Shown one piece after another: positions 1-6,662 of a DNA stretch of 8,595 nt. Source of the DNA: an uncultured bacterium. Its GTDB lineage: Bacteria; Patescibacteriota; Minisyncoccia; Spechtbacterales; HO2-43-30. Each line of letters begins with the position of its first letter. The stretch's first letter is position 1. Position numbers and translations under genes: made by a program. A model generated the notes under the pieces. It was not told the DNA's origin, did not search any database, and worked only from the letters and a program-made list of their open reading frames with translations. The stretch lies in assembly GCA_913054525.1 (NCBI GenBank), contig CAJXHR010000020.1:1-8595 (forward strand), written 5' to 3'.

Positions 1-2858
1 CGCTTCAGCAGACTGATATTATGCTCGGCATAATATTTCGAATAAACTTCCAACTTCTGCCTATATTGCTTCTGCCACTCCTCATCCGGTCCTGCCTCCC
101 GCTCGTCCGGTTTTTGTCTTTGTGAATAAAGTTCTCTCAACTCATTTCTCATATTTGAGAGCTCCATCCTAATTTTAGATTTCTCGCCCTTATTCCAGTC
201 GCCATAATCCCGGCTTATGGCCGTAAACTCGGCTCCTTTTATATAAGATGGTGGCACGTCTTCCCCGCGGTATGTGCCCAAGCCCATACGCCTCTCATCT
301 TCATCGTGCAGCCCTTCGTACAATCGAACCTTCTCTGTTGTGCCCTCGGGCGTAGTGATGAGAATCATGACATCACCCATAACTTCACGCGTCCCTACCC
401 CGGGCCCTTTACTCCTATCATCCGCCTCGAATGTGAGCTTCGCAATGCGCCTCTCTCCTCTTTCCTCAACTTTTGCCTCCCACTTGGGAAACTGTGTTTC
501 GCCAAATGCCACCATTTGCTGTCCGGTTTCGCCAACAATAAAGGCACCCTGTTCTATTTGGGTTAATACGTTTGAAATCTTTGATTTCAAAGATCGATCA
601 AGAGCTTTGGCAGTCTCGGGATCCTGACTTTTAAAGGCCTCAATTCCTTCTTCAAGCACTTTTCTGTTTCCGCTAGCCAAAAGATACTTTTCTGCATCCT
701 CCTTGCTTGTAAATCCTTGTTCCCCGATGTGCTCAACGAGCCATGAAATATCACCCTCCAAAGTATTTTTAATCCCCCCTATGCGCTCAACAGCTTTCTC
801 GCGCACTGCCGCGTATTTTCGCTTAAATTTTTCCCCATATTCAGAAGAAAGATTCGCCAATTCCTCGAGAGTTCTGTTAATAGCGCTATATGCCTTCTCA
901 GCCTCAAGGGGGCAACCACGCTGCAAATCCCCTAAGCTCCTCTTTAGCTGAGGAAGCTCTAAGTTAATCCAGTCGTCCATTTGAGACTTGCTCTCGAACC
1001 CCTCCAGTTGCCTTTTTGTGCTGACAAGAATTCCCTGAACATCCTTGATAATTTCAGCCTCTCTGTTGCTGAAAAGTTCTGAAGATTTTATTTTGTATTC
1101 TTCGCTCAATGTCTCAAATTCTTTACGAGCAGTATCATCCAGCGTTAACTTTATTGTTTCTAATGTTTCAAGCGCAGCCCGTGCCTCAAAGATAGCAGTC
1201 ATCGATAGAGACCCCGAGAGTCTCTGTCGTGCAGTGCCCAGAAACTTTTGCGCGCTTTCAGTTGCAAATATTTTTTCTTTTTCCTCAATATGACGCTCGA
1301 TGCCGGATGTGAGAAACTCTATCTGATCCGGCTTCATATTATCTTGCTTTAGTTCTCCCTTGAGCCTAAGCAATCCTTGTCTTAGCCGCTGAACTCCTTC
1401 GGCATCAGTGACTTCTGCTGCCCGTTTATAAAAATCCTCCTCAAAATCTTTCTTTGTTGTCTCGAACTTTTTGAATCTCTCCACATCAGCAGCTTCTTCT
1501 TTGGCTCCGTCCGCTTTGGATACCTCCGGGGAAAAGATTTCCTTCACATCAATCCTTTGAGTCATTTGCTCAATACGCCGTTTCTCAAACTCTTTCTGGT
1601 ATCGCTCAGCGCTTATTTTATAAGTAATCAAATATCCTTCTTCATTCACTGCTCTCATATTCCCGCTCTCGTTAAAATTCGCGTGGCCAAGGCCTGGCTC
1701 TCGCCTTACCTCTTCGAGCGTATCCTTTGTTATAAAAACCAAATCTTCGCCGGAAGAAAAAACAAAGAAAGCGCCGCTAGGATCAATCTCGAGATTGTCA
1801 ATTTTACCATATCTTTTGGGAAATTCAGCGGCAAGGGATTGCCATCGCTCGGGGTCTTCCTCAAGATCCAGCTTCATGAGGTTTCTTGGATTTGTGTTGC
1901 TGCAGTAATAGAAAACACTGGAATTTTCAGGGTCTCTGCAAAAATTCTTTTCAATCGAAGGAATTTTGTCTGTAAATACAGGGGGCGCGTCTACGTTATC
2001 CTTCCCCTCTATATCCCCATATCCTACCGTGCTCTGCCCAATTTCTATGCCCTCATTCGTAATCATCGCAAAATATTTCTCCGTAAGACCGGGCACGTAA
2101 CCTTTAGAACGCATAAGCATAGCTTTTTCTGTGGCTTCACCCACATCCAAAGGCAATTCTCCCATATACGATGTGTCAAACCTTTTCCAATTTCTTGGGT
2201 CTAAAATATGCCCCTTTTCGTTCTCGGTTACATACACTACAAAGTCTCCAGCTTCATTCGTCGCAATGATAAATTTTCCGGACTCAAACGCAGGTATAAC
2301 CAACTCCAAGGAACCACCCTTGACCTCCTCGGCATCCGCCGCAAGCACATTAAAAAATGCTCGCTCTCGAGAACTAGACCCGCTGCGGGCATAAATTTGT
2401 CTCCGCGCATGCAGTCTTAAATGGGGGACGACTTCTGGTAGTCCAATAACATCAGGCTGTGAATCTCCTTTCGGTGTATCCATTGCTATAAGGCGCACCT
2501 TGAATTTTCTCGCAAACTCCTGCCAATTTATCTTGTGTGCCAAGGTGTTAAGGGGTTGGAGAAAATTTTCATTCTTTATACCGTCCTCGTCATAAATGCT
2601 CACCTCCGTACGTGATGAACTTGAACTTTCTAAAACAACAATGGTTTGATCGTGCCAAGTCTCAATATTTTTAAGCCCCCTGTCCCTCCCGTAACCGTCA
2701 ATAGTAATTTTATTTTTGGATCGTGAAATTTCCACCAATTCCAACGCCGGCATTTCTTCTTCCTTGCGCTCTTGGGTTTCCGGTTCCATTGAATTGTTCA
2801 TTTCGGGATTCTCGCGGGAGCCCTCCTCGGGGGAATTTTGCATAACAAAAGATTGCAT
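1..2858 (-). CDS. Large orphan protein, probable beta-propeller plus coiled coil (C-terminus beyond window)
   Basis: Reading the minus strand from ATG at 2858 gives 952 codons with no stop; the frame leaves the window at position 1, so the protein is longer. I do not recognise a family. Residues 1-40 are Glu-rich and probably disordered. Residues about 45-415 are strand-rich, with WD40-like blade patterns (IDPSGAFFVFSS near 358-369, FNESGNMRAV near 395-404, FESGKFIIAT near 191-200), suggesting a beta-propeller. Residues about 418-770 are charged, heptad-like helices, probably coiled coil. About 771-880 is a second strand-rich module (GAFIVGETGQ, LTFEADD, VMILITTPEG), followed by more charged helix. 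No signal peptide, membrane segment or nucleotide-binding motif is seen, so it is probably cytoplasmic. No Shine-Dalgarno precedes the ATG; codon 6 (2843) is another possible start. A scaffold or ATPase-partner role is only a guess. The frame is certain, the function is not. Confidence 0.9.
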   Translation of the reverse strand, partial: MQSFVMQNSPEEGSRENPEMNNSMEPETQERKEEEMPALELVEISRSKNKITIDGYGRDRGLKNIETWHDQTIVVLESSSSSRTEVSIYDEDGIKNENFLQPLNTLAHKINWQEFARKFKVRLIAMDTPKGDSQPDVIGLPEVVPHLRLHARRQIYARSGSSSRERAFFNVLAADAEEVKGGSLELVIPAFESGKFIIATNEAGDFVVYVTENEKGHILDPRNWKRFDTSYMGELPLDVGEATEKAMLMRSKGYVPGLTEKYFAMITNEGIEIGQSTVGYGDIEGKDNVDAPPVFTDKIPSIEKNFCRDPENSSVFYYCSNTNPRNLMKLDLEEDPERWQSLAAEFPKRYGKIDNLEIDPSGAFFVFSSGEDLVFITKDTLEEVRREPGLGHANFNESGNMRAVNEEGYLITYKISAERYQKEFEKRRIEQMTQRIDVKEIFSPEVSKADGAKEEAADVERFKKFETTKKDFEEDFYKRAAEVTDAEGVQRLRQGLLRLKGELKQDNMKPDQIEFLTSGIERHIEEKEKIFATESAQKFLGTARQRLSGSLSMTAIFEARAALETLETIKLTLDDTARKEFETLSEEYKIKSSELFSNREAEIIKDVQGILVSTKRQLEGFESKSQMDDWINLELPQLKRSLGDLQRGCPLEAEKAYSAINRTLEELANLSSEYGEKFKRKYAAVREKAVERIGGIKNTLEGDISWLVEHIGEQGFTSKEDAEKYLLASGNRKVLEEGIEAFKSQDPETAKALDRSLKSKISNVLTQIEQGAFIVGETGQQMVAFGETQFPKWEAKVEERGERRIAKLTFEADDRSKGPGVGTREVMGDVMILITTPEGTTEKVRLYEGLHDEDERRMGLGTYRGEDVPPSYIKGAEFTAISRDYGDWNKGEKSKIRMELSNMRNELRELYSQRQKPDEREAGPDEEWQKQYRQKLEVYSKYYAEHNISLLK

Positions 2859-2882
2859 GAATTAAATTTAATTTACCGCTTT

Positions 2883-2911
2883 ATTATAACAATAGTATTA
2901 GAAAATAACAA
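2883..2911 (-). promoter_or_regulatory. Sigma70-type promoter of the large orphan gene
   Basis: On the minus strand a perfect -10 box TATAAT (2888-2883) lies 17 bases after TTGTTA (2911-2906, four of six matches to TTGACA). The predicted start near 2876 leaves a leader of about 18 bases before the ATG at 2858, which has no ribosome-binding site, so translation would start from a very short leader. Confidence 0.6.
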
Positions 2912-2934
2912 TTTTACCGCTTGTTTTACAACAA

Positions 2935-2979
2935 ATTTTCAACGGCTCAATACTTTTAAAGTATTGAGCCGTTGAAAAT
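2935..2979. repeat. Perfect 45-base palindrome between divergent promoters
   Basis: Two 22-base arms, beginning ATTTTCAACGG and ending CCGTTGAAAAT, pair without mismatch around a single central T at 2957. The element lies between the two divergent promoters, so neither predicted transcript contains it, and it is not followed by a U-tract on either strand. This argues against a terminator for a known gene here. A DNA-level role (operator or cruciform), a remnant of a lost gene's terminator, or a small repeat element are all possible. No flanking target-site duplication was found. Confidence 0.9.
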
Positions 2980-3005
2980 GGCTTAAATTAGACATATTTA
3001 TTAAT

Positions 3006-3029
3006 AAAATGGCTTATTTAAACCATTTT
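3006..3029. repeat. Inverted repeat AAAATGG / CCATTTT upstream of the 3D-gene promoter
   Basis: Seven-base arms at 3006-3012 and 3023-3029 are separated by ten AT-rich bases. The left arm is part of AAAATGGCTTA, which also occurs directly repeated at 2975-2985, overlapping the edge of the 45-base palindrome. The position just upstream of the TTGACA boxes would suit a regulator-binding site, but in DNA this AT-rich chance similarity is possible. Confidence 0.45.
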
Positions 3030-3053
3030 TTCCAGAAAACCTTGACATAACCA

Positions 3054-3082
3054 TTGACATATTACCTAATATATGATATGAT
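3054..3082 (+). promoter_or_regulatory. Sigma70-type promoter of the 3D-domain gene
   Basis: A consensus -35 box TTGACA (3054-3059) is followed after exactly 17 bases by TATGAT (3077-3082). The predicted transcription start is near 3089. A second TTGACATA copy lies 12 bases further upstream (3042-3049), and a second TATGAT at 3072-3077 overlaps the first, so alternative starts are possible. Confidence 0.75.
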
Positions 3083-3088
3083 TACCTG

Positions 3089-3106
3089 TTCTCCCAATGC
3101 GGAGAA
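3089..3106 (+). promoter_or_regulatory. Ribosome-binding site inside a small 5' hairpin
   Basis: GGAG at 3101-3104 is a normal Shine-Dalgarno, nine bases before the ATG at 3114. It forms part of GGAGAA (3101-3106), which is the exact complement of TTCTCC (3089-3094) across a six-base loop. Because transcription probably starts near 3089, the messenger would begin with this six-pair hairpin covering the Shine-Dalgarno. This could be a weak translational switch, but six pairs may also arise by chance. Confidence 0.5.
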
Positions 3107-3113
3107 TTTTTAA

Positions 3114-3677
3114 ATGAAAACAAAAAACCAAACTCAAACTCTGGCATCGACTTTTCTGATAGCATCTTTTGCCCTTACGCTTGCCGGACATGGCAGCGTT
3201 GAGGTATCTTCGGATATTGAAGACTCTTTGCCTATTGCCAAATCATATAAGATTACATCCGAGGAATACCTGTTTGTGAAGCCGGAATTCTTTGAATTCA
3301 AGGAATATATAGAACATATTACAATAGGGGAGACCGGCTTCCTCGCGATAAAAAGCCCGCCCAATAAAGAGCAGGTGGTAGTGTCCAGGATGTGGATTTT
3401 TGTTACAGCATACTCCTCCACGCCGGACCAGACAGATGACACGCCGTTTATCACGGCTTCCGGATCTCACGTACGCGATGGCGTAATCGCGGCAAACTTT
3501 TTATCAATAGGCACAAAGGTGCGCTTCCCCACAATGTACGGCGATAAAATATTTGTAGTTGAAGACCGCATGAACCCCCGCTACACATACCGCGCAGATA
3601 TATGGATGCGCACACGACATGAGGCAAAACAATTCGGCCTGCGAAATCTGCCGATAGAAGTAATCAGAGAAATCTAA
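3114..3677 (+). CDS. Secreted 3D-domain protein (double-psi beta-barrel, peptidoglycan-associated)
   Basis: The 187-residue product starts with a signal peptide: basic MKTK, then a hydrophobic stretch at residues 10-24 (LASTFLIASFALTLAG). After a linker of about 70 residues, the C-terminal half (about 95-187) is a 3D domain. It shows FVTAYSSTP (97-104), ITASG (113-117), DGVIAANF (122-129), GTKVRFP (133-139), FVVEDR (147-152), ADIWM (161-165) and FGLR (174-177). 3D domains share the double-psi barrel of MltA-type lytic transglycosylases and occur in RpfB/YabE-like cell-wall proteins, so action on peptidoglycan outside the membrane is likely. Two of the three name-giving aspartates are present (Asp151, Asp162). 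At the first, the usual AVD motif reads AAN (Asn128). The start is supported by GGAG at 3101-3104 and a good promoter. The stop codon lies inside the 50-base palindrome. Confidence 0.9.
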   Translation: MKTKNQTQTLASTFLIASFALTLAGHGSVEVSSDIEDSLPIAKSYKITSEEYLFVKPEFFEFKEYIEHITIGETGFLAIKSPPNKEQVVVSRMWIFVTAYSSTPDQTDDTPFITASGSHVRDGVIAANFLSIGTKVRFPTMYGDKIFVVEDRMNPRYTYRADIWMRTRHEAKQFGLRNLPIEVIREI

Positions 3678-3712
3678 AATCCGCCCTAGGGCGGATTTTA
3701 GATTTCTCTGAT
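3663..3712. terminator. Perfect 50-base palindrome, probable bidirectional terminator
   Basis: Two 25-base arms meet at CCCTAGGG (centre between 3687 and 3688) with no mismatch. The GC core CCGCCC/GGGCGG is followed in both directions by the U-rich ATTTTAGATTT. It lies between two converging units, the 3D gene on plus and the nrnA-tRNA operon on minus, so it can terminate both. It contains the last codons and stop of the 3D gene (3675-3677). Its right-hand outer base is the discriminator base of tRNA-Leu (3712). Confidence 0.8.
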
Positions 3713-3793
3713 GCCCGGGGAGAGACTCGAACTCTCAAGCCTTTCGGCATTTGATTTTAAGTCAAACGTGTTTACCAGTTTCACCACCCGGGC
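3712..3793 (-). tRNA. tRNA-Leu (anticodon TAA)
   Basis: On the minus strand a seven-pair acceptor stem GCCCGGG/CCCGGGC closes the cloverleaf. The anticodon arm TTTGA-CTTAAAA-TCAAA gives anticodon TAA, which reads UUA. A long variable arm (TGCC-GAAA-GGC) marks a class II tRNA, and the T-arm is GAGAG-TTCGAGT-CTCTC. The discriminator is A, as expected for leucine. No CCA is encoded (TCA follows), so a CCA-adding enzyme is needed. It lies ten bases downstream of tRNA-Cys and directly abuts the terminator palindrome. Confidence 0.96.
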
Positions 3794-3803
3794 AAATATA
3801 CAG

Positions 3804-3874
3804 AGGCCACGGCCGGAATTGAACCGGCGTACGGGGTTTTGCAGACCCCTGCGTAACCACTCCGCCACGTGGCC
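3804..3874 (-). tRNA. tRNA-Cys (anticodon GCA)
   Basis: On the minus strand the acceptor stem GGCCACG/CGTGGCC, anticodon arm GGGGT-CTGCAAA-ACCCC (anticodon GCA) and T-arm GCCGG-TTCAATT-CCGGC form a complete cloverleaf. The discriminator U is the classic cysteine identity base. CCA is not encoded. The gene begins one base after the nrnA stop codon, so it must be cut from a transcript that also carries nrnA unless an internal promoter lies within that gene. Confidence 0.96.
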
Positions 3875-3875
3875 A

Positions 3876-4856
3876 TTAAACGATTTCCGATGCACATATT
3901 TTAACACGTTCTACCGCATTTTTCAATGTTTCTCCTTTCAGCTCAAACCCTGCCGCGTACTTATGCCCTCCTCCGCCAAGGGCGTTTGCAATGCGCGATA
4001 CATCAACTTTTTTAAACGGCTCGCTTCTCATACTGCCTTTAATCACTTCCGGCGTATGCTCTATTAGAAGAAGCGAAAAACGCGCATCCGGCGGCGTATT
4101 TATTATATTTACAATACCCTCAAAATCATCAAGGCATGCTCCCAGTTTTATAAATTCCTTATGCGAGATTATAACGTACGACATGCCGGCTTTCTCGTCG
4201 CGCAAAACATGCCTCAATATAGAGCCCCATACTCTCAAAGTATGAGGCGATTTATGAGAAAAAGTTTGCCTTTGAAGCTTTGCCATAGACGCGCCGCATC
4301 GCAAAAGATCTCCCGCGGCGTTGAGCGTTGAAATGGAAGTATTGACGTGCGCGAATCCCCCCGTATCCGTGAATATTCCCGTAAGGAGAGCTGTTGCCGT
4401 GCGCATCGAAATGAAGCATTTCCCATAACGCAAAAACCTATATAAAATCTCGCATGTAGAAGACGCAGCGGGGTCTATTATTAGTATATCCCCGATTTGG
4501 CGCAAGGGGGGATGATGATCAAATGTTACGACCTTGGCATCTTTTATCAAATCGCTATCCACTCCAAGCCGCTTAAAATCACCATAGTCAAAACCAAAAA
4601 AAAGATCGGGAACAAATTCTCCAATCTCGGTATCGTGAACTATATTTTCCGAATACGGCAAAAACTTTAGGTTCTCAGGGAGTGGATCTTTCGAGAACAT
4701 GACCACCTTTTTGCCCTTCTTCCTCTTCAGGACAGAAAACATCGCAATCATTGATCCTAGAGCATCTCCGTCCGGGCGCTCATGGACCGCAAGAAGTATA
4801 TTGCTTTTTTGTTCTATGAGGCTAAAGACCTCGTCAAACTCGCTTGAGAAGTTCAT
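3876..4856 (-). CDS. nrnA: DHH/DHHA1 phosphoesterase, NrnA-type oligoribonuclease / pAp phosphatase
   Basis: The 326-residue product matches the length and motif order of NrnA. It has HERPDGDALGS (25-35, motif I), FDYGD (89-93, motif II), the name-giving DHH (113-115), FTDTGGF (162-168, motif IV) and the DHHA1 glycine-rich GGGGHKYAAGF (294-304). The His/Asp residues that bind the two catalytic metal ions are all present. Family members degrade 2-5 nucleotide RNAs to mononucleotides and dephosphorylate 3'-phosphoadenosine 5'-phosphate in the cytoplasm; which activity dominates here cannot be told. Its ATG overlaps the end of rbfA by 23 bases, which suggests translational coupling; AGGAGG lies 15 bases upstream, rather far. 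Its TAA stop is followed after one base by tRNA-Cys. A different DHH phosphodiesterase role is less likely given the complete NrnA motif set. Confidence 0.92.
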   Translation of the reverse strand: MNFSSEFDEVFSLIEQKSNILLAVHERPDGDALGSMIAMFSVLKRKKGKKVVMFSKDPLPENLKFLPYSENIVHDTEIGEFVPDLFFGFDYGDFKRLGVDSDLIKDAKVVTFDHHPPLRQIGDILIIDPAASSTCEILYRFLRYGKCFISMRTATALLTGIFTDTGGFAHVNTSISTLNAAGDLLRCGASMAKLQRQTFSHKSPHTLRVWGSILRHVLRDEKAGMSYVIISHKEFIKLGACLDDFEGIVNIINTPPDARFSLLLIEHTPEVIKGSMRSEPFKKVDVSRIANALGGGGHKYAAGFELKGETLKNAVERVKICASEIV

Positions 4857-5157
4857 CTATTTTGCGTGCTTCCTCCTCTTCTTCGTCGATATAAAACCTG
4901 ACTTTAGGAACAGGCCGCATACGCAATCGTTTATTGAGGCCCTGCTGGATATCGAATATGTTTTTGTTTATCTCCGCAAAAACATCGCCGGACTTCTCGT
5001 CCGGGATAACCGAAAAATAAATATCGGCATAGTTTAGGTCGTCTGATAGTTCCACGCGAGTGAATGTGACAATACTTCCCGTAACATCAATCTCTTTGGC
5101 GATAATTGCTCCCAGCTCCCTGCGTATAAGCTCATTTACCCGCTCCATCCTTCTCAT
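4834..5157 (-). CDS. rbfA: Ribosome-binding factor A
   Basis: The 107-residue product fits RbfA, a single KH-type domain that binds the 30S subunit during late 16S rRNA maturation and cold adaptation. Visible family features are the N-terminal helix RVNELIRRELGAIIAKEI (6-23), the strand VTFTRVELSDDLNYADIYFSV (about 30-50) and the basic LNKRLRMRPVPKVRFYID (about 73-90) before an acidic helix. The start codon forms an ATGA overlap with the infB stop (ATG 5157-5155, TGA 5156-5154), the typical sign of coupled translation. Methionine 4 is an alternative start. infB-rbfA adjacency is widespread in bacteria, which strengthens the call. Confidence 0.93.
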   Translation of the reverse strand: MRRMERVNELIRRELGAIIAKEIDVTGSIVTFTRVELSDDLNYADIYFSVIPDEKSGDVFAEINKNIFDIQQGLNKRLRMRPVPKVRFYIDEEEEEARKIDELLKRV

Positions 5158-6662
5158 ATGGTTACGCTTTTCTTTATAACCTCATATGCCTGAAGCACAT
5201 CACCGACCTGAATTCGCGCGGATCCGTCGAAAAGCACTCCGCATTCCTGCCCCTTATCCACTTTATCAACTACCTTATCCGCGATTTTAAGCTGCGCAAT
5301 CCTGCCTTCACCAAGCAGTTCCTCGCCCCTCATCACGCGGACCTTAGCGCCCCTTTTTATCTCTCCTGCGGTTACCTTTCCGCCAACAATCATCCGTGAC
5401 TTTTCTGTCCTGAAAATGGCAAGCGTCTTCAGAGCCCCGAGTTCCACTTCCTCGCTTTCCCCGCTCAAAAATTCACTTATCTTGGCCCTGACATTCTCCA
5501 CCAACTCATAAATAATATCGCTCAATATAATTTCAACTTTCATCTGTTGCGCAAAAAGCTCCGCGGACTGATTCACTTTTGTCCTGAAACCCACGATTAT
5601 CGCGTTTGCGGCGGCGGCAAGCTTTATATCCGATTCCATAATATCTCCGCTGCCTTCACTCAAGACCCTGATGGACAAATTCTCATTTTTAATACCGCGC
5701 AATACTCCGTGCACCGCTTCAAGCGTCCCCCCGACATCCGCCTTTAGTACTATATTCAGCACCTTTACGCCTTCGGGCGTATCAATGACCTCACGCTCCT
5801 CCCCATATTTCCTTTGCTTTTCCTCTACAATTTTTTGCGCCTCTTCGATACCGCTGACTACTTTAAATTTTTCTCCAACGAGAGGCACCTCTCCAATCCC
5901 TATGACAAAAGCAGGAGATCCCGGACTTGCCTGCTCTATGGCACTGCCTTGAAAATCTTCCAGTTCCTTTACCCTACCGAAAGTTGAAGATAAGGATATC
6001 ACATCATTTTTATTCAGGATTCCCTCCTTTACAAGCAATGCCACAGTTGGACCGCGCTTGTGACTGAGCTCCGCTTCAATAACAACTCCTTTCGCGTTTG
6101 TCCGTATGTCCGCTTTAAGCTCCTCAACTTCAGCGACAAGATTAATAATCTCAAGAAGCGAGTCAATGCCTTCACCGGTCTTGACGGAGACCTCAGCACT
6201 AGGCACTTCTCCCTTAAATTCTTCTATAACAATCTGCTCTTCCAGGAGCTGATTTTTTACTTTCACAATATCTGCGTTTGACTTATCTATTTTTGTAATC
6301 GCGACAATCATAGGAATGCCTGCGTGCTTTATGTGCGTAATCGCCTCTTTGGTCTGCGGCATTACACCGTCATCCGCCGCTATCACAAGGACCGCGACAT
6401 CCGCGACCTTCGCCCCGCGGGAGCGCATAGCAGAAAACGCCTCGTGTCCCGGAGTATCTATAAAAGTAATCTGCTTCCCTTGATGCTCCGCTTGATATGC
6501 TCCTGTATGCTGCGTGATGCCGCCCGATTCGCTTTCGGCAACTTTTGCCTTTCTTACGTAATCCAATAAGCTGGTCTTGCCATGGTCAACATGGCCCATA
6601 ATAACCACGACCGGAGGGCGTGGCTCTAAATTATTATTTTGTTGCTTTTCTTTTTTTGCCAT
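5154..6662 (-). CDS. infB: Translation initiation factor IF-2, minimal form
   Basis: The product is a GTPase that brings initiator fMet-tRNA to the 30S subunit and promotes subunit joining. Its 502 residues contain the G domain with G1 GHVDHGKT (23-30), switch I GGITQHTGAY (47-56), G3 DTPGHE (69-74), G4 TKID (123-126) and G5 SVKTG (159-163). Then come beta-barrel domain II (about 190-275), domain III (VLKADVGGTLEAV near 305-320) and the fMet-tRNA-binding C2 barrel, including GQECGVLF near 473-480. E. coli IF-2 has about 890 residues; here the whole N-terminal extension is missing and only 17 residues precede the G domain. G4 reads TKID instead of the usual NKID. The start overlaps the upstream DUF4446 gene by 29 bases, with no Shine-Dalgarno at normal distance. 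Confidence 0.97.
   Translation of the reverse strand: MAKKEKQQNNNLEPRPPVVVIMGHVDHGKTSLLDYVRKAKVAESESGGITQHTGAYQAEHQGKQITFIDTPGHEAFSAMRSRGAKVADVAVLVIAADDGVMPQTKEAITHIKHAGIPMIVAITKIDKSNADIVKVKNQLLEEQIVIEEFKGEVPSAEVSVKTGEGIDSLLEIINLVAEVEELKADIRTNAKGVVIEAELSHKRGPTVALLVKEGILNKNDVISLSSTFGRVKELEDFQGSAIEQASPGSPAFVIGIGEVPLVGEKFKVVSGIEEAQKIVEEKQRKYGEEREVIDTPEGVKVLNIVLKADVGGTLEAVHGVLRGIKNENLSIRVLSEGSGDIMESDIKLAAAANAIIVGFRTKVNQSAELFAQQMKVEIILSDIIYELVENVRAKISEFLSGESEEVELGALKTLAIFRTEKSRMIVGGKVTAGEIKRGAKVRVMRGEELLGEGRIAQLKIADKVVDKVDKGQECGVLFDGSARIQVGDVLQAYEVIKKSVTI

Noticed and set aside
274..2420. Several plus-strand open frames of 70-215 codons
   Set aside because: They are antisense to the continuous minus-strand frame, have no ribosome-binding sites, and their translations look like low-complexity antisense products.
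2935..2979. Palindrome considered as a transposable element end or CRISPR-type repeat
   Set aside because: It is single in the window, has no flanking target duplication and no neighbouring transposase or spacer structure.
3134..3470. Minus-strand frames opposite the 3D gene
   Set aside because: The plus strand encodes a recognisable 3D domain with signal peptide, promoter and Shine-Dalgarno; these frames are shadows.
3698..4067. Small frames on both strands across the two tRNAs and the palindrome
   Set aside because: They translate tRNA sequence and the antisense of nrnA, not protein.
4857..4885. AGGAGG as Shine-Dalgarno of nrnA, and a similar AAGGAGG before infB
   Set aside because: They lie 15 and 24 bases from the start codons and encode Glu-rich ends of the upstream proteins, so they may be codon coincidences; coupling by overlap is more likely.
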